Shown: positions 7,595-18,618 of the stretch, in pieces
Layout of the letters: the number at the start of each line of letters is the position of its first letter
How positions within the stretch are numbered: position 1 is the first letter of the stretch
Source of the DNA: Actinokineospora iranica
GTDB taxonomy: Bacteria > Actinomycetota > Actinomycetes > Mycobacteriales > Pseudonocardiaceae
DNA length: 64,000 nucleotides
Assembly (NCBI RefSeq): GCF_900101685.1
Contig: NZ_FMZZ01000001.1
Span: 1,054,001 to 1,118,000 of the forward strand
Reading direction: 5' to 3'
The notes under the pieces: model-generated
The model's database searches: none
What the model saw: the letters and a program-made list of their open reading frames with translations, nothing else
Told to the model about the DNA's origin: nothing
Translations under genes and position numbers: made by a program

Positions 7595-9907
7595 TTAGGA
7601 CGCGGATGTCACCCGGTAGACGTCGTAGACGCCCTCGACGCTGCGGACGGCCTTGAGCACATGGCCCAGGTGTTTGGGGTCGCCCATCTCGAAGGAGAAG
7701 CGGCTTACCGCTACTCGGTCGCGGGAGGTGGTGACCGACGCGGAGAGGATGTTCACCTTCTCGTCGGCTAGCACCTTGGTGACGTCCGAGAGCAGCCGGT
7801 GGCGGTCCAGGGCCTCGACCTGGATGGCGACCAGGAACACCGACGAGTCCGACGGGGCCCATTCGACTTCCAGCAGGCGCTCCGGGGAGGCCAGGAGTTC
7901 ACCCGCGTTGGTGCAGTCGGTGCGGTGCACGCTGACGCCGCCGCCCCGGGTCACGAACCCCAGGATCTCGTCGCCGGGGACCGGGGTGCAGCAGCGGGCC
8001 AGTTTCACCCACACGTCGCTGGCTCCCTTGACCACAACGCCCGCGTCGCCCGAGGCGCGGCGGCGGGTGACCGTGGACGGGGTGGCGCGTTCGGCCAGTT
8101 CCTCTTCCGCGTGCTCGACGCCGCCGAGCAGCGCCACGAGCCGCTGCACGACGTGCCGCGCGGAGGTGTGGCCCTCCCCCACCGCCGCGTAGAGGGAGCT
8201 GACCTCGGGGTAGCGCAGTTCGCGGGCGAGCGCGGTGATCGAGTCCGCGGACACCAGGCGCTGCATGGGCAGGCCGACCCGGCGCACCTCCTTGGTGATC
8301 GCGTCCTTGCCCGCCTCGATCGCCTCTTCCTTGCGCTCCTTGGCGAACCACTGCTTGATCTTGGCCCGGGCCCGCGGCGACGCGGCGAACGCCAGCCAGT
8401 CGCGGCTGGGTCCGGCGCCCTCGGCCTTCGAGGTGAAGATCTCGACGACCTCGCCGTTTTCCAGCTTGCGTTCCAGCGCGACCAGCCTGCCGTTGACCCG
8501 CGCGCCGATGCAGCGGTGCCCGACCTCGGTGTGCACCGCGTAGGCGAAGTCGACCGGCGTCGACCCGGCGGGCAGCGTCTGCACGTCGCCCTTGGGGGTG
8601 AAGACGAAGATCTCGCGGGTGGCCAGGTCGTAGCGCAGCGACTCCAGGAACTCGCCCGGGTCGGCGGCCTCCCGCTGCCAGTCGAGCAGCTGGCGCATCC
8701 AGGCCATCTCATCGACCTCGACGCCGCTGTGGGTGCCCTTGGTCTCCTTGTACCGCCAGTGCGCCGCGATGCCGTACTCGGCGGTGCGGTGCATCTCGTG
8801 GGTGCGGATCTGCACTTCCAGCGGCTTGCCGTCCGGCCCGATCACGGTGGTGTGCAGCGACTGGTAGACCCCGAAGCGGGGCTGGGCGATGTAGTCCTTG
8901 AACCGGCCGGGCATCGGCTGCCACAGCGCGTGCACCACGCCCATGGCCGCGTAGCAGTCGCGCACGTCGTCAACGAGGATGCGCACGCCCACCAGGTCGT
9001 GGATGTCGTCGAAGTCGCGGCCGCGGACGATCATCTTCTGGTGGATCGAGTAGTAGTGCTTCGGTCTGCCCTCGACCTTGGCGGTGATCCGCGAGGCCTC
9101 CAGGTCGGAGCCGAGCTGGGTCACGACCGTTTGCAGGTACGTGTCGCGCGAGGGCGCCCGGTTGGCCACGAGCCGCACGATCTCGTCGTACTTCTTGGGC
9201 TGCAGGATGGCGAACGCCAGGTCCTCCAGCTCCCACTTGACGGTGGCCATGCCCAGCCGGTGGGCCAGCGGGGCGAGCACCTCCAGCGTCTCGCGGGCCT
9301 TCTTGGCCTGCTTCTCCGGCGGCAGGAAGCGCATGGTGCGCATGTTGTGCAGCCGGTCGGCGAGCTTGATGACCAGCACGCGCGGGTCGCGGGCCATGGC
9401 GATGACCATCTTGCGGATGGTCTCGGCCTCGGCCGCGGTGCCCAGCTGCACCTTGTCGAGCTTGGTGACGCCGTCGACCAGGTGCGCCACCTCGTCGCCG
9501 AAGTCGGCGCGCAGGCTCTCGATGGAGTACTCGGTGTCCTCGACGGTGTCGTGCAGCAGGGCCGCGACCAGCGTCGTGGTGTCCATGCCCAGCTCGGCCA
9601 GGATCGTGGCGACCGCGAGCGGGTGGGTGATGTACGGGTCGCCGGACTTGCGCCGCTGGCTGCGGTGCATCTCCTCGGCGATGTCGTAGGCGTGCTGCAG
9701 CAGGGCGAGGTCGGCCTTGGGGTGCAGTTCGCGGTGGACAGCGGCCAGCGGCTCCAGCACCTGTTTGACGGGGGCGGCCCGCTGCGCGGTGATCCGGCGG
9801 GCCAGCCGCGCGCGGACCCGCCGGGTGGCCGAGGGCTCCCGGCTCGCCTGCGTCAGCGGCTCGGCCCCGGTCGCCCCTGCGGCGCCTGTCTCCACGTCGT
9901 GGGTCAC
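7595..9907 (-). CDS. relA: Bifunctional (p)ppGpp synthetase/hydrolase
   Basis: About 770 residues, the usual length of an actinobacterial Rel. In order: HD hydrolase domain with [12 protein letters not shown], synthetase domain with [15 protein letters not shown] and YQSLHTTV, a TGS domain ([13 protein letters not shown]), a conserved-cysteine region ([13 protein letters not shown]) and a C-terminal ACT domain ending in [10 protein letters not shown]. It makes and degrades the stringent-response alarmone on starved ribosomes. The GTG at 9907 is chosen because GGGAG sits 5-6 nt upstream and an Ala/Thr-rich leader like that of homologues follows; the frame stays open upstream without homology. 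The order apt-relA matches M. tuberculosis Rv2584c-Rv2583c. Confidence 0.96.
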   Translation of the reverse strand: MTHDVETGAAGATGAEPLTQASREPSATRRVRARLARRITAQRAAPVKQVLEPLAAVHRELHPKADLALLQHAYDIAEEMHRSQRRKSGDPYITHPLAVATILAELGMDTTTLVAALLHDTVEDTEYSIESLRADFGDEVAHLVDGVTKLDKVQLGTAAEAETIRKMVIAMARDPRVLVIKLADRLHNMRTMRFLPPEKQAKKARETLEVLAPLAHRLGMATVKWELEDLAFAILQPKKYDEIVRLVANRAPSRDTYLQTVVTQLGSDLEASRITAKVEGRPKHYYSIHQKMIVRGRDFDDIHDLVGVRILVDDVRDCYAAMGVVHALWQPMPGRFKDYIAQPRFGVYQSLHTTVIGPDGKPLEVQIRTHEMHRTAEYGIAAHWRYKETKGTHSGVEVDEMAWMRQLLDWQREAADPGEFLESLRYDLATREIFVFTPKGDVQTLPAGSTPVDFAYAVHTEVGHRCIGARVNGRLVALERKLENGEVVEIFTSKAEGAGPSRDWLAFAASPRARAKIKQWFAKERKEEAIEAGKDAITKEVRRVGLPMQRLVSADSITALARELRYPEVSSLYAAVGEGHTSARHVVQRLVALLGGVEHAEEELAERATPSTVTRRRASGDAGVVVKGASDVWVKLARCCTPVPGDEILGFVTRGGGVSVHRTDCTNAGELLASPERLLEVEWAPSDSSVFLVAIQVEALDRHRLLSDVTKVLADEKVNILSASVTTSRDRVAVSRFSFEMGDPKHLGHVLKAVRSVEGVYDVYRVTSAS

Positions 9908-10197
9908 CCATGCTCCCGGCAAGCTCGGTCGCCCTGCGGCGCACGACTCCCTCCGGGTCACGGGTGTGGCCCGGGTACCGAGAATAACTCTGAAAGGCCT
10001 GCTTACCGGTGGGCGGGGCGACGAACAGCCCACACCGGACGACGAACCGCCACCGGCGATACGCCCGACGCGTCGCGGACGACCGCCCGTCGCGGCAGCC
10101 TGACAGTGGTCAGACGGTCACCAGGCGGGAACGGCCGCGGCCACCCGGCCGACGGGGGCGGGCGATCTTGGTGACGAGCGCCACTGTCCGCTCTCGG

Positions 10198-10725
10198 TCA
10201 CGCCGTGATCAGGGACCGGACTCCGTGCGGGGCGAGCCGGGCCCGGCCGCCGAGGGCGGCGATCTCGATCACGACCGTCACGCCCGCCACTTCCGCGCCT
10301 GCCCGCCGCACCAGGCCCGCCGCGGCCTCGACGGTTCCGCCGGTGGCCAGGACGTCGTCGACGACGACCACCCGGTCGCCCGGCCGGAGAACGTCGGCGG
10401 GCAGTTCGAGGGTGGCGGTGCCGTATTCCAGGGCGTAGGTGGCGCGGTGGGCGACCGCGGGCAGCTTGCCGGGCTTGCGGACCGGGACGACGCCGTAGCC
10501 GTGCGCTGCCGCCATGGCCGCGCCGAAGAGGAAGCCGCGGGCCTCGACCGCGACCAGGGTGCTGACCCCGGCCGGGACGGTGGCGGCCAGGGCGTCGGTG
10601 ACGGCGCGGAAGCCGTCGCGGTCGGCCAGCAGCGGGCTCAGATCACGGAACAGGACGCCCGGCTCGGGGAAGTCGGGGACTTCCCGGACGAGACCGAGCG
10701 CCCTGTCCAGAGCGGTTTCCGACAC
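10198..10725 (-). CDS. apt: Adenine phosphoribosyltransferase
   Basis: 175 residues. FPEPGVLFRDLSPLL near the N-terminus and the PRPP-binding loop VVVVDDVLATGGTVEAA near residue 125 identify APRT, which makes AMP from adenine and PRPP. RKPGKLP is the flexible loop. The GTG at 10725 lies 2 nt after the secF stop, so it is coupled to the Sec genes. Its 3' side has about 290 bp before relA with no feature I can name. Confidence 0.95.
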   Translation of the reverse strand: MSETALDRALGLVREVPDFPEPGVLFRDLSPLLADRDGFRAVTDALAATVPAGVSTLVAVEARGFLFGAAMAAAHGYGVVPVRKPGKLPAVAHRATYALEYGTATLELPADVLRPGDRVVVVDDVLATGGTVEAAAGLVRRAGAEVAGVTVVIEIAALGGRARLAPHGVRSLITA

Positions 10726-10727
10726 CC

Positions 10728-12011
10728 TCAGCGGCGCTTCTTGCCCGACGGCCTGCCGGTGCGCCGCGCGTCCCCCGCCTTCGGGTTGCGGACCGGGACG
10801 CTCGCCGCGCTCGCGTACGCCTTCTCGCGGCGAAGCTCGCCGTCGAGCGACTCGTCGTCGGTGAGGTCTGGCTCGACGGCGCCCGCCTGCGCCTTGCGGG
10901 CCGCGTTGGCCCGGCGCAGCGCGACGCGCTCGGCCTGCTGCTTGAACTTCGGCTCGGTCATCTTCAGGTCGACCAGCAGCGGCGTCGCCAGGAAGATCGA
11001 GGACAGCACGCCCGCGAGCATTCCGGTCAGCTGCACCAGTGCGAGGTCCTGCAGGGTGCCGACGCCGAGCAGGCCGACGCCGACGATCAACATGCCGATC
11101 ACCGGCAGCAGCGCGAACAGCGAGGTGTTGATCGACCGGATCAGGGTCTGGTTCAGCGCCAGGTTCGCCGCCTCGGCGTAGGTCCGCCGGGTCAGGCCGA
11201 GCAGGCCTCGGGTGTTCTCCTTGACCTTGTCGAACACCACGACCGTGTCGTACAGCGAGAATCCGAGAATGGTGAGCAGGCCGATCACCGTCGCCGGGGT
11301 GACCTCGAACCCGACCAGCGAGTACACGCCCATGGTGACCACCACGTCGTGGATCAGCGCGCCCAGCGCCGCGACGGCCATCCACTTCTCGAAGTACAGC
11401 GCGAGGAAGATCGTCACCAGCACCAGGAACACGCCCAGCGCGATCAGCGCCTGCTGCGAGATCTGCCCGCCCCAGGTGCCCGACACGGCGCTGTCGCTGA
11501 TCTGCGCCACCGACGGCTCGCCACCCGGCGGCTGCGGGCGCAGCTCCTCGAACAGCGCGTCCTTCACCCGCGAGACGTCGGCGACGCTCAGCGTCTCGGA
11601 CTTGATCTGGATCGTGGCGTTGGCCCCGGTGCCGACCTGCTGCACGGAGGCGGGCTCGCGGTTCAGCGTCGCGGTGAAGACCTCCTGCACCTGGTCGGTG
11701 GAGATCGGGCCTGCGGCGCTGGCCGCCGGGAGCTGGATCTTCGTGCCGCCCTCGAAGTCGATCCCGAGGTTGAACCCGCGGAAGACCATCGAGGCGACGC
11801 ACACCAGCATCAGCACGCCGAAGATCACGTACCAGCGCTTGCGCTTGCCGACGATGTCGAACGCGCCCGTGCCGGTGTAGAGCCGGTCGAACACGCTTGC
11901 CTTGTGGCTCTTGGCCGTGACCACGTCACCGGTCGAGCCAGCCTCGTTGGCCACAGACCCGTTGGACACAGCCTCGTTGGCCTCGTTACCCGGAGTCTCG
12001 TTAGTGGACAC
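10728..12011 (-). CDS. secF: Protein translocase subunit SecF
   Basis: 427 residues with six membrane segments. The first is followed by the periplasmic NLGIDFEGGTKIQLP motif shared by SecD and SecF; the membrane core has VGLLTILGFSLYDTVVVFDKVKEN, typical of SecF. SecDF uses the proton gradient to help pull exported proteins out of SecYEG. The N-terminal ~45 residues are a low-complexity Asn/Glu/Ala stretch and the C-terminal ~60 are charged, both common in actinobacteria. The GTG at 12011 begins 1 nt after the secD stop. A QVGTGANATI motif and RVKDALFEEL sit in the periplasmic domain. Confidence 0.96.
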   Translation of the reverse strand: MSTNETPGNEANEAVSNGSVANEAGSTGDVVTAKSHKASVFDRLYTGTGAFDIVGKRKRWYVIFGVLMLVCVASMVFRGFNLGIDFEGGTKIQLPAASAAGPISTDQVQEVFTATLNREPASVQQVGTGANATIQIKSETLSVADVSRVKDALFEELRPQPPGGEPSVAQISDSAVSGTWGGQISQQALIALGVFLVLVTIFLALYFEKWMAVAALGALIHDVVVTMGVYSLVGFEVTPATVIGLLTILGFSLYDTVVVFDKVKENTRGLLGLTRRTYAEAANLALNQTLIRSINTSLFALLPVIGMLIVGVGLLGVGTLQDLALVQLTGMLAGVLSSIFLATPLLVDLKMTEPKFKQQAERVALRRANAARKAQAGAVEPDLTDDESLDGELRREKAYASAASVPVRNPKAGDARRTGRPSGKKRR

Positions 12012-12012
12012 G

Positions 12013-13794
12013 TCACACTTCCTTCGCGGCGGCGGCCGCGGCGGACCGCGGGGCGCGCTGGGCGACCAGGGACCGCTGCGCGGTGCCCAGGCCCGACAGC
12101 TTGGGGTTGCTGGACAGGTACTTCGACTTCGAGGCGATCGCGACCAGCGGGTGGGTCACCAGGAACACCACGATGAGGTCGAGCACCGTCGACATGCCGA
12201 GGGTGAACGCGAAGCCGCGCACCTGGCCGACCGCCAGCACGTAGAGCACCGCGGAGGCAAGGAAGCTCACCGCGTCGGCGGAAAGGATCGTGCGGCGCGA
12301 CCGGACCCAGGCGCGCGGGACCGCGGAGCGGAACGTGCGCCCCTCCCGGATCTCGTCCTTGAGCCGTTCGAAGAAGATCACGAACGAGTCCGCTGTGATG
12401 CCGATCGCCACGATGAACCCGGCGACGCCCGCGAGGTCGAGGGTGAAGTTCATCCACCTGCCCAGCAGCACCAGCACCGCGTAGACGACGACGGCGGAGA
12501 GCACCAGCGACAGGATCGTCAGCACACCGAGCAGCCGGTAGTAGATGAGGCAGTAGATGAACACCAGCGCGAGGCCGATGCCGCCCGCGATGAGGCCTGC
12601 CTGCAGGGAGGCGAGGCCGAGCGTCGCGGAGACCGTCTCGGCCTCGGACGGCTCGAACGACAGCGGCAGCGAGCCGAACTTGAGCACGTTCGCGAGCTTC
12701 TGCGCCTCGCTCTGCTTGAAGCCGCCCTGGCCGCCGCTGATCTGGGTGTCGCCGCCGCTGATGGCGCTCTCGATGGTCGGCGCGGAGACCACCTCGGTGT
12801 CGAGGACGAACGCGGCGCGCTCCCGCACGTGCGAGGCGGTGTACTCCGCCCAGATCCGCGAGCCCTCGGACTTGAAGCTCACGCTGACCACGAAGCCGAC
12901 GCCCCGCGGGTCGGCCATCGCGTTGGCGTTGCTGATCTCGGTGCCCTCAAGGAACGACGGGCCGAGGATGAACTTCTCCACGCCGTCCTGGTCGCACGCG
13001 GCGAGCGGCAGCTTCGGGTCGTCGTTGCCGACCAGCGGGTCCTTCTGGCCGGGCGCGCAGTTCAGGGTCGCCAGGGCGGCCTGCTGCAGCGCCTGGTCGG
13101 CGGGCACCTCGGCACCGTCGGGGCCCTTGCTCGGCGCGAGCCGGACATCCTGGCGGCACGCCTTGCCCATGCTGATCAGGTCGGGGGCCTCGGTCTTGGG
13201 GTCGGCCAGCATCGCCGAGTACTTGGCGCACTCGTCCGCGCCCGCGGGCGGGGCCGGTGGCGTCGGCGGCGCGGTCGGGTCCTGCGCGGCGGCGGGGGCG
13301 GGGCGGCCCTGCGGCGGGGCGCTCGACGGCGGCGCGCTCGCGGGGGCCGATGCCGAGGGCGCGGCGGGCGGCGTGGTCGCCGGGGCCTGGCCGGTCTGCT
13401 CCGGCTGAAGCTGCGCGCCGACCGAGCCGATCACCGGGCGGAAGCGCAACTGCGCGGTCTGGCCGAGGTCCTTCGCCCGCTCGCCGTTCTCACCGGGGAC
13501 GGTGATGACGATGTTGTCGCCGTCGAGGACGACTTCCGCGCCGGAGACGCCGGTGCCGTTGACCCGGGTCTCGATGATCTGGCGGGACAGCTCCAGCGAT
13601 TCCTTCGACGGCGGCTCGCCGCTCTCGGTGCGCGCGGTGAGCGCGACCCGGGTCCCACCCTGTAGGTCGATGCCCAGCTTGGGCTTCGCCTGATGGTCGC
13701 CGGTGGCGAAGACCAAGGCGTACAGGACAGCGACGACTGCTACGAAGAACGCCAGATAGCGTCCTGGGCGGATCTGCCCAACCGGTGGTGCCAC
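12013..13794 (-). CDS. secD: Protein translocase subunit SecD
   Basis: 593 residues. One N-terminal membrane segment is followed by KLGIDLQGGTRVALTAR, a long periplasmic domain with an Ala/Pro/Ser-rich linker near residues 140-190, and five C-terminal membrane segments including DLAGVAGFIVAIGITADSFV. It partners with SecF in export. The GTG at 13794 is preferred: AGGAG lies 8 nt upstream, and the protein then starts close to the mycobacterial SecD start. Two hairpins separate it from yajC, so secDF-apt may have its own promoter or be expressed at a different level. Confidence 0.96.
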   Translation of the reverse strand: MAPPVGQIRPGRYLAFFVAVVAVLYALVFATGDHQAKPKLGIDLQGGTRVALTARTESGEPPSKESLELSRQIIETRVNGTGVSGAEVVLDGDNIVITVPGENGERAKDLGQTAQLRFRPVIGSVGAQLQPEQTGQAPATTPPAAPSASAPASAPPSSAPPQGRPAPAAAQDPTAPPTPPAPPAGADECAKYSAMLADPKTEAPDLISMGKACRQDVRLAPSKGPDGAEVPADQALQQAALATLNCAPGQKDPLVGNDDPKLPLAACDQDGVEKFILGPSFLEGTEISNANAMADPRGVGFVVSVSFKSEGSRIWAEYTASHVRERAAFVLDTEVVSAPTIESAISGGDTQISGGQGGFKQSEAQKLANVLKFGSLPLSFEPSEAETVSATLGLASLQAGLIAGGIGLALVFIYCLIYYRLLGVLTILSLVLSAVVVYAVLVLLGRWMNFTLDLAGVAGFIVAIGITADSFVIFFERLKDEIREGRTFRSAVPRAWVRSRRTILSADAVSFLASAVLYVLAVGQVRGFAFTLGMSTVLDLIVVFLVTHPLVAIASKSKYLSSNPKLSGLGTAQRSLVAQRAPRSAAAAAAKEV

Positions 13795-13927
13795 GGTCGG
13801 TCCGTCTCCTCGGCTCGAGCGGATGTGCCCGGGTCGCCGCGCACGCCGCGAAGGTGTGGTCAAAGCGCCGCGCCCGCACCCGACTTCCAGATGTGGGTGA
13901 GGGCGCAGCGTACCTCTAGCCAGGTGA

Positions 13928-13975
13928 GACCCGCGTAGCGCGGGTCACGCCGCGCTCCCTGGTCGGAGCGCGGCG
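13928..13975 (-). terminator. Two adjacent hairpins between yajC and secD
   Basis: GACCCGCG/CGCGGGTC with a 3-nt loop spans 13928-13946. CGCCGCGCTCC/GGAGCGCGGCG with a 6-nt loop spans 13948-13975. Both stems are perfect. There is no long T-run, so they may be attenuating or mRNA-stabilising hairpins after yajC. Confidence 0.6.
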
Positions 13976-13991
13976 TATCTGCCCGGGTTCG

Positions 13992-14387
13992 TCAGTTCTG
14001 CTTGCCGTGCTCCAGCGGCGAGGCGACCTCGGCCTTGCTCGCGGTGGAGCCGGTGGACTCGGCCGGGATCGACTCGTGGTCGGCGGCCTCGTCTGCGGCG
14101 TCGTCGTCCTCGGTGTCGTCGACGTCCGGGCCGACCTTCTCGCGGATGGCCTGGCGAAGCCAGGTGGTCTCGTAGCCGGGGGCGATCTCGATGCCGATCG
14201 TGGCCTCGTCGGAGACGTCCGAGACGGTGCCGTAGAGCCCGGAGGTGGTCATCACCCGGTCACCGACGGTGAGCGAGTTCTGAAGCTCCTGCTGCTGCGC
14301 CACCATCCGCTTCTGCCGACGGGAGCCGAGGATCAGCGGGATCGCCAGCACGGCGACGAGAAGCAAGGGGAGCAGAGCCTGTTCCAT
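13992..14387 (-). CDS. yajC: Preprotein translocase subunit YajC
   Basis: 131 residues. One N-terminal membrane segment (ALLPLLLVAVLAIPLIL) is followed by the YajC core SLTVGDRVMTTSGLYGTV and an acidic C-terminal tail typical of actinobacterial members. YajC associates with SecDF. The ATG at 14387 has GGAGAG just upstream; longer frames to 14516 lack homology. It follows ruvB by 125 bp on the same strand, the M. tuberculosis order. Confidence 0.94.
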   Translation of the reverse strand: MEQALLPLLLVAVLAIPLILGSRRQKRMVAQQQELQNSLTVGDRVMTTSGLYGTVSDVSDEATIGIEIAPGYETTWLRQAIREKVGPDVDDTEDDDAADEAADHESIPAESTGSTASKAEVASPLEHGKQN

Positions 14388-14512
14388 TTTCTCTCCGTTC
14401 GGGAGCTGTTCCCCGATGCGGGAAAAGTCCGATTGTTCGGGTGGCCTCACCCGAGTCTGCCAGTTCACGGCGGTCCGGATGGACCCGCCATCGAGCCGCC
14501 GTGTGCAAGCGG

Positions 14513-15568
14513 TCACTCATCGAACAGGGTAGGCGCTGCCCACCCCGGCACGTCGTTCGGGGCGGTCAGCCCCAGGTGGGACCAGGCGAGCGCGGTGGCG
14601 ACCCGGCCGCGGGGGGTCCTGGCGAGCATTCCGGCCCGGACGAGGAACGGCTCGCACACCTCTTCGACGGTGGTCGGCTCCTCACCGACCGCCACCGCCA
14701 GCGTCGCGACGCCGACCGGTCCCCCGCCGAAGGAGCGCACGAGGGCGGACAGCACGGCCCGGTCGAGCCGGTCGAGGCCGAGTTCGTCCACGTCGTAGAC
14801 AGCCAGCGCGGCGCGGGCGATCTCGCGGGTGACCGTGCCGTCCGCGCGGACCTCGGCGTAGTCGCGGACCCGGCGCAGCAGCCGGTTGGCGATGCGCGGG
14901 GTGCCCCGGGAGCGGCCCGCGATCTCCGCCCCGCCTTCCGCGTGCAGGTCGATGCCCAGGATGCGCGCGGAGCGGCGCAGCACCAATTCCAGTTCCTCCG
15001 GCGTGTAGAACTCCATGTGCGCGGTGAACCCGAACCGGTCGCGCAGCGGGCCGGTGAGGGAGCCGGACCGGGTGGTGGCGCCGACCAGGGTGAACGGGGC
15101 GATCTCCAGCGGGATGCTGGTGGCCCCCGGGCCCTTGCCGACCACGACGTCGACCCGGAAGTCCTCCATGGCCAGGTACAGCATCTCCTCGGCGGGCCGG
15201 GCGATGCGGTGGATCTCGTCGATGAACATGACCTCGCCGTCGGTGAGGTTCGACAGCATCGCGGCCAGGTCGCCCGCGCGTTCGAGGGCGGGGCCGGAGG
15301 TGATCCGGATCGGCCTGCCCAGCTCGGCGGCGATGATCATCGCGAGGCTGGTCTTGCCGAGTCCCGGCGGGCCGGAGAGCAGCACGTGGTCCGGCGGCGC
15401 CCCGCGCCGCGTCGCGCCCTGGAGCACCAGTTGCAGCTGCTCGCGGACCCGGGCCTGGCCGACGAACTCGTCCAGCCGCCGCGGGCGCAGGGTGCTCTCG
15501 TCGTCGCGCTCCCCCGGCTCGGCCACTGGGGAAAGCTGCCACTCGTCAGGCTCCATGGCCGCGTCCAC
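14513..15568 (-). CDS. ruvB: Holliday junction DNA helicase RuvB
   Basis: 351 residues. Walker [12 protein letters not shown], Walker [10 protein letters not shown], sensor 1 [18 protein letters not shown] and the C-terminal winged-helix region ([11 protein letters not shown]) are all present. RuvB forms hexameric motors on either side of a RuvA-bound Holliday junction and drives branch migration. The GTG start at 15568 shares its G with the ruvA stop (TAGTG), so translation is coupled. Confidence 0.97.
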   Translation of the reverse strand: MDAAMEPDEWQLSPVAEPGERDDESTLRPRRLDEFVGQARVREQLQLVLQGATRRGAPPDHVLLSGPPGLGKTSLAMIIAAELGRPIRITSGPALERAGDLAAMLSNLTDGEVMFIDEIHRIARPAEEMLYLAMEDFRVDVVVGKGPGATSIPLEIAPFTLVGATTRSGSLTGPLRDRFGFTAHMEFYTPEELELVLRRSARILGIDLHAEGGAEIAGRSRGTPRIANRLLRRVRDYAEVRADGTVTREIARAALAVYDVDELGLDRLDRAVLSALVRSFGGGPVGVATLAVAVGEEPTTVEEVCEPFLVRAGMLARTPRGRVATALAWSHLGLTAPNDVPGWAAPTLFDE

Positions 15569-16164
15569 TAGCGCTTGCGGCCAAGCGTGGCCAGGGCCTT
15601 GCGCAGCACGGCGGGCGTGTCGGCCGCGCCGTTCTCGGCGAGCACGCCGTCGACGGCCTGCTCGGCCTGCTTGACCGGGAAGCCGAGCCCGGTGAGGGCC
15701 TCCACGACCGACCCGCGCACCTGCCCGGCGGCGGGGGCGACCGGGGACTCCGCGCCCGCGGCGAGGGCGCCGACCTTGTCGCGCAGTTCGATGATCAGCC
15801 GCTCGGCGCCCTTGCGGCCGATGCCGGGGACCTGGGTCAGCACGTTGACGCTGCCGTCGGCGAGTGCGGCGCGCAGCTGAGCGGGTTCCAGCACGGCGAG
15901 AGTCGCCAGGGCGAGCCGGGGGCCGATGCCGGACACGGTCAACAGCAGCCAGAACAGGTCGCGGGTCTCGGTGTCGGCGAAGCCGAACAGGGTCAGCGAG
16001 TCCTCGCGCACGACCAGGGCGGTGGCGAGCGCTGCCTCTTCGCCCCTGCGCAGCGTGGCCAGCGTGTGCGGGGTGGCCTGCACCGCGAAGCCGACCCCGC
16101 CGACCTCGACCACCGCGTGGTCCAGCCCGACCGCCGCCACGTTGCCCCGTACCGAGGAAATCAC
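15568..16164 (-). CDS. ruvA: Holliday junction DNA helicase subunit RuvA
   Basis: 198 residues. The N-terminal OB fold begins [11 protein letters not shown]. Two helix-hairpin-helix motifs ([14 protein letters not shown] and [16 protein letters not shown]) bind DNA, and the C-terminal domain III ([18 protein letters not shown]) contacts RuvB. The GTG start at 16164 overlaps the ruvC TGA by 4 bp. Confidence 0.97.
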   Translation of the reverse strand: MISSVRGNVAAVGLDHAVVEVGGVGFAVQATPHTLATLRRGEEAALATALVVREDSLTLFGFADTETRDLFWLLLTVSGIGPRLALATLAVLEPAQLRAALADGSVNVLTQVPGIGRKGAERLIIELRDKVGALAAGAESPVAPAAGQVRGSVVEALTGLGFPVKQAEQAVDGVLAENGAADTPAVLRKALATLGRKR

Positions 16165-16739
16165 TTGATCACCGTCCTGCTCTCCCGCGCCGCGGCGGCC
16201 AGCCTCGCACGGTGCTTCTTCGCCAGTTCCGCCGCCCTCGCCTCCGCCTCGGCCATCCGGTCGCGCATCGGCGCGCGCCACAGATGGCAGATGGCGAGCG
16301 CGAGCGCGTCGGCGGCGTCGGCAGGCTTCGGCGCGGCGCTGAGCCCGAGCAGGCGGGTGACCATGATGGTGACCTGGGCCTTGTCGGCGCGGCCGGAGCC
16401 GGTGACCGCGGCCTTGACCTCGCTGGGGGTGTGGAACATGACCGGCAGGCCGCGGCGGGCGGCGGCGAGCGCGACCACGCCCGCTGCCTGCGCGGTGCCC
16501 ATGGCGGTGCGCACGTTGTGCTGGCTGAACACCCGCTCGATGGCCACGACCTCGGGCCGGTGCTGGTCGAACCAGCCCTCGACAGCGTCGGAGACCTTGA
16601 GCAGCCGCACCGACAGGTCGTCCTCGGCGGGCGTGCGGATCACGTCGACGGCCACCGCGCGCACCGCGCGGCCGACGCCGCCGTCGACCACCGCGATGCC
16701 CAGGCGGGTCAGCCCCGGGTCGACGCCCAGCACGCGCAC
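16161..16739 (-). CDS. ruvC: Crossover junction endonuclease RuvC
   Basis: 192 residues. The RNase H-like catalytic acids are visible: [10 protein letters not shown], the Glu in VVAIERVF, and the Asp pair in [15 protein letters not shown]. RuvC cleaves Holliday junctions. The GTG at 16739 has AGGGAG 8 nt upstream and starts right at the first strand of the fold; a GTG at 16769 would add ten residues. First gene of ruvCAB, with a LexA-like box immediately upstream at 16762-16777. Confidence 0.96.
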   Translation of the reverse strand: MRVLGVDPGLTRLGIAVVDGGVGRAVRAVAVDVIRTPAEDDLSVRLLKVSDAVEGWFDQHRPEVVAIERVFSQHNVRTAMGTAQAAGVVALAAARRGLPVMFHTPSEVKAAVTGSGRADKAQVTIMVTRLLGLSAAPKPADAADALALAICHLWRAPMRDRMAEAEARAAELAKKHRARLAAAARESRTVIK

Positions 16740-16761
16740 GGTAACCGCTCCCTGTCCGCTC

Positions 16762-16777
16762 GTGAACACTCGTTCGA
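16762..16777. promoter_or_regulatory. LexA (SOS) box upstream of ruvCAB
   Basis: On the plus strand GTGAAC-ACTC-GTTCGA. One half-site is perfect and the other matches 4 of 6 positions, including the important GAAC. It ends 23 bp before the ruvC start. ruvC is SOS-controlled in mycobacteria, which supports the call. Confidence 0.7.
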
Positions 16778-16781
16778 GAGC

Positions 16782-18539
16782 CTAGGGGGTCGCCGCCGCC
16801 GGATCGGGGACGGACACGCGGGGGACGACGATCGGCGGCTCGATCAGCTCGGGCGTGAGCGGGTCGCAGTCCGGGCGCAGCCAGGGCGCGGTCGGAGCGG
16901 CGGCGGGGTCGGCGCGCCAGTCGCGGCAGACCTTGTCGACGCGGATCGGGTAGATGGTCAGGTCGCCGCTGGCGTCCACGCGCATCCGCAGGAACCCCTT
17001 GTGGTCCTCGATGCTCTGCCCGGCCATGACCTCGTTGAGGTTGATGCCGAAGCGGCTGACGAGCATCAGGTAAACCGCGACTATCTCGGCGTCGATGAAC
17101 CCGATCGCCAGCGGGGTGCCCACGGCGACGATCACCAGCGTCGCCCAGTCCGCGACCGGCCCGTCGGGCAGGACGTCGGTGTAGAGCGCGACGACCACCA
17201 GCGCCCAGGCCACGCTGAGCCCCAGATGCGCGACCGCGTGCAGCGCGCCCGAGACCTGGGCCAGCCCGACCCGGGGCGGACTGCCCAGCCGGGCGAACGC
17301 GAGGGCCCCGATGACGAGCACGATGCCGACCACGGCGGCCGGGGTCCAGCTCGCGACCAGCCCGAAGAACCCGCTGGCCCCGCCGAAGGTCTGCACCAGC
17401 CCGTAGAGCACGGCGAGGGTCATCACGGTCTGGAAGACGCCGGTCAGGCCCCAGAACCCGGGGTTGCGCCAGGGCAGGCTGATGATCCCGGAGGCGAACC
17501 GCTTCGAGGTGGCACGGTCGGGGTAGCGGCTTTCCAGTTGGTAGTAAGTGGCCTCCGCCCGCGCCCGCACGCGCGACTCGACGGGCGGCAGGCACAGTTC
17601 CTCTGGCAGCTCGTGGGTCGCGGCGAGGTAGGCGCCGCCGAGGCCGCAGGTGATCCGCTGCCGGGTGCCGCCGCGCTCGGCGTAGCGGGCGTAGTGGTGC
17701 TTGTCGCCGGAGAGCATGACCCGGATGGACGCCCCGGCCGAGCGCACGATCTCGCGGTCGAAGAACTCGATCGTGTCGTAGCGCTTGGTGTGGCCGCCCG
17801 CCCCGGCGTCCGCCCACGCGGGCGTTGACGTGCACAGGATCACCGCGTCCCCGGGTTCGAGCTCGGCGGAGACCTGCCGGAAGTACTCCAGCTGCGGGGC
17901 ATCGACGTAGTCGTCGAACTGGGTGTCGATCGCGAACAGCCACCAGCGCTGGGGCAGCCGCACGGCGAAGTAGGAGCGGGTCTGCTCGGTCGCCCAGCCG
18001 CCGAACGGCCTGCGCTGGGCGAACACCCGCAGGAACGAGGTGAGGCCGTCGTACCAGTCGTGGTTTCCGGGCAGCGCGAACAGCGTCGGCGGCTGCCCCT
18101 CGGTCGCCGGGAGCGCGGCGCGGTAGACGCCTTTGGTGCGGTCCTCGTAGGCGCGGGTCGACGCGGACGGGTAGACCTGATCGCCGCCCATGACGAGCAG
18201 CCGTCCGCGCGGCAGCGGCCCGTGGTCGGCGACGTCGATCCGCTCCGCGGCGAGCAGGCTGGCGATCGAGTAGGTCGCGTCGAACCCGTCACCGATGTCG
18301 GCGACGAAGTCGAACCACAGCTCGTCCGTCGCGTCGTGGCGGTGCACACCCGCCGCGAGGCCGCCCTGCAACTCCCGCTTGTCCGCGTAGGACCCGAAAA
18401 TCGCGGCGATCAGCGACTGGATTCCGGTGCTGACCAACACCTTCGGAGCGAGCCACCGGACCGCGGGCTGCGGCGCGAAGCCCAACTCGACCTCGGTCAT
18501 GGCCGTGGGCCGGGGACGGGCGGTTTCGGGCTGGGACAC
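16782..18539 (-). CDS. Membrane-anchored calcineurin-like metallophosphoesterase
   Basis: 585 residues. The N-terminal half has metallophosphoesterase motifs [20 protein letters not shown] and [11 protein letters not shown], giving the metal-ligand Asp, Asn-His and His residues. The C-terminal half has about five hydrophobic segments (for example [20 protein letters not shown]), so the enzyme is membrane-tethered. Substrate unknown. The GTG at 18539 is chosen for GGAAGGA 5-6 nt upstream. It ends 5 bp from the ruvC LexA box, upstream of ruvCAB on the same strand. Confidence 0.8.
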   Translation of the reverse strand: MSQPETARPRPTAMTEVELGFAPQPAVRWLAPKVLVSTGIQSLIAAIFGSYADKRELQGGLAAGVHRHDATDELWFDFVADIGDGFDATYSIASLLAAERIDVADHGPLPRGRLLVMGGDQVYPSASTRAYEDRTKGVYRAALPATEGQPPTLFALPGNHDWYDGLTSFLRVFAQRRPFGGWATEQTRSYFAVRLPQRWWLFAIDTQFDDYVDAPQLEYFRQVSAELEPGDAVILCTSTPAWADAGAGGHTKRYDTIEFFDREIVRSAGASIRVMLSGDKHHYARYAERGGTRQRITCGLGGAYLAATHELPEELCLPPVESRVRARAEATYYQLESRYPDRATSKRFASGIISLPWRNPGFWGLTGVFQTVMTLAVLYGLVQTFGGASGFFGLVASWTPAAVVGIVLVIGALAFARLGSPPRVGLAQVSGALHAVAHLGLSVAWALVVVALYTDVLPDGPVADWATLVIVAVGTPLAIGFIDAEIVAVYLMLVSRFGINLNEVMAGQSIEDHKGFLRMRVDASGDLTIYPIRVDKVCRDWRADPAAAPTAPWLRPDCDPLTPELIEPPIVVPRVSVPDPAAATP

Positions 18540-18618
18540 GGGCGTCCTTCCGGGCGGGGAGAAGATCGTAGCTTCATGATCCCCTGCCGACGGCGGCCGA
18601 TCGGGCATGATCGGGTTC

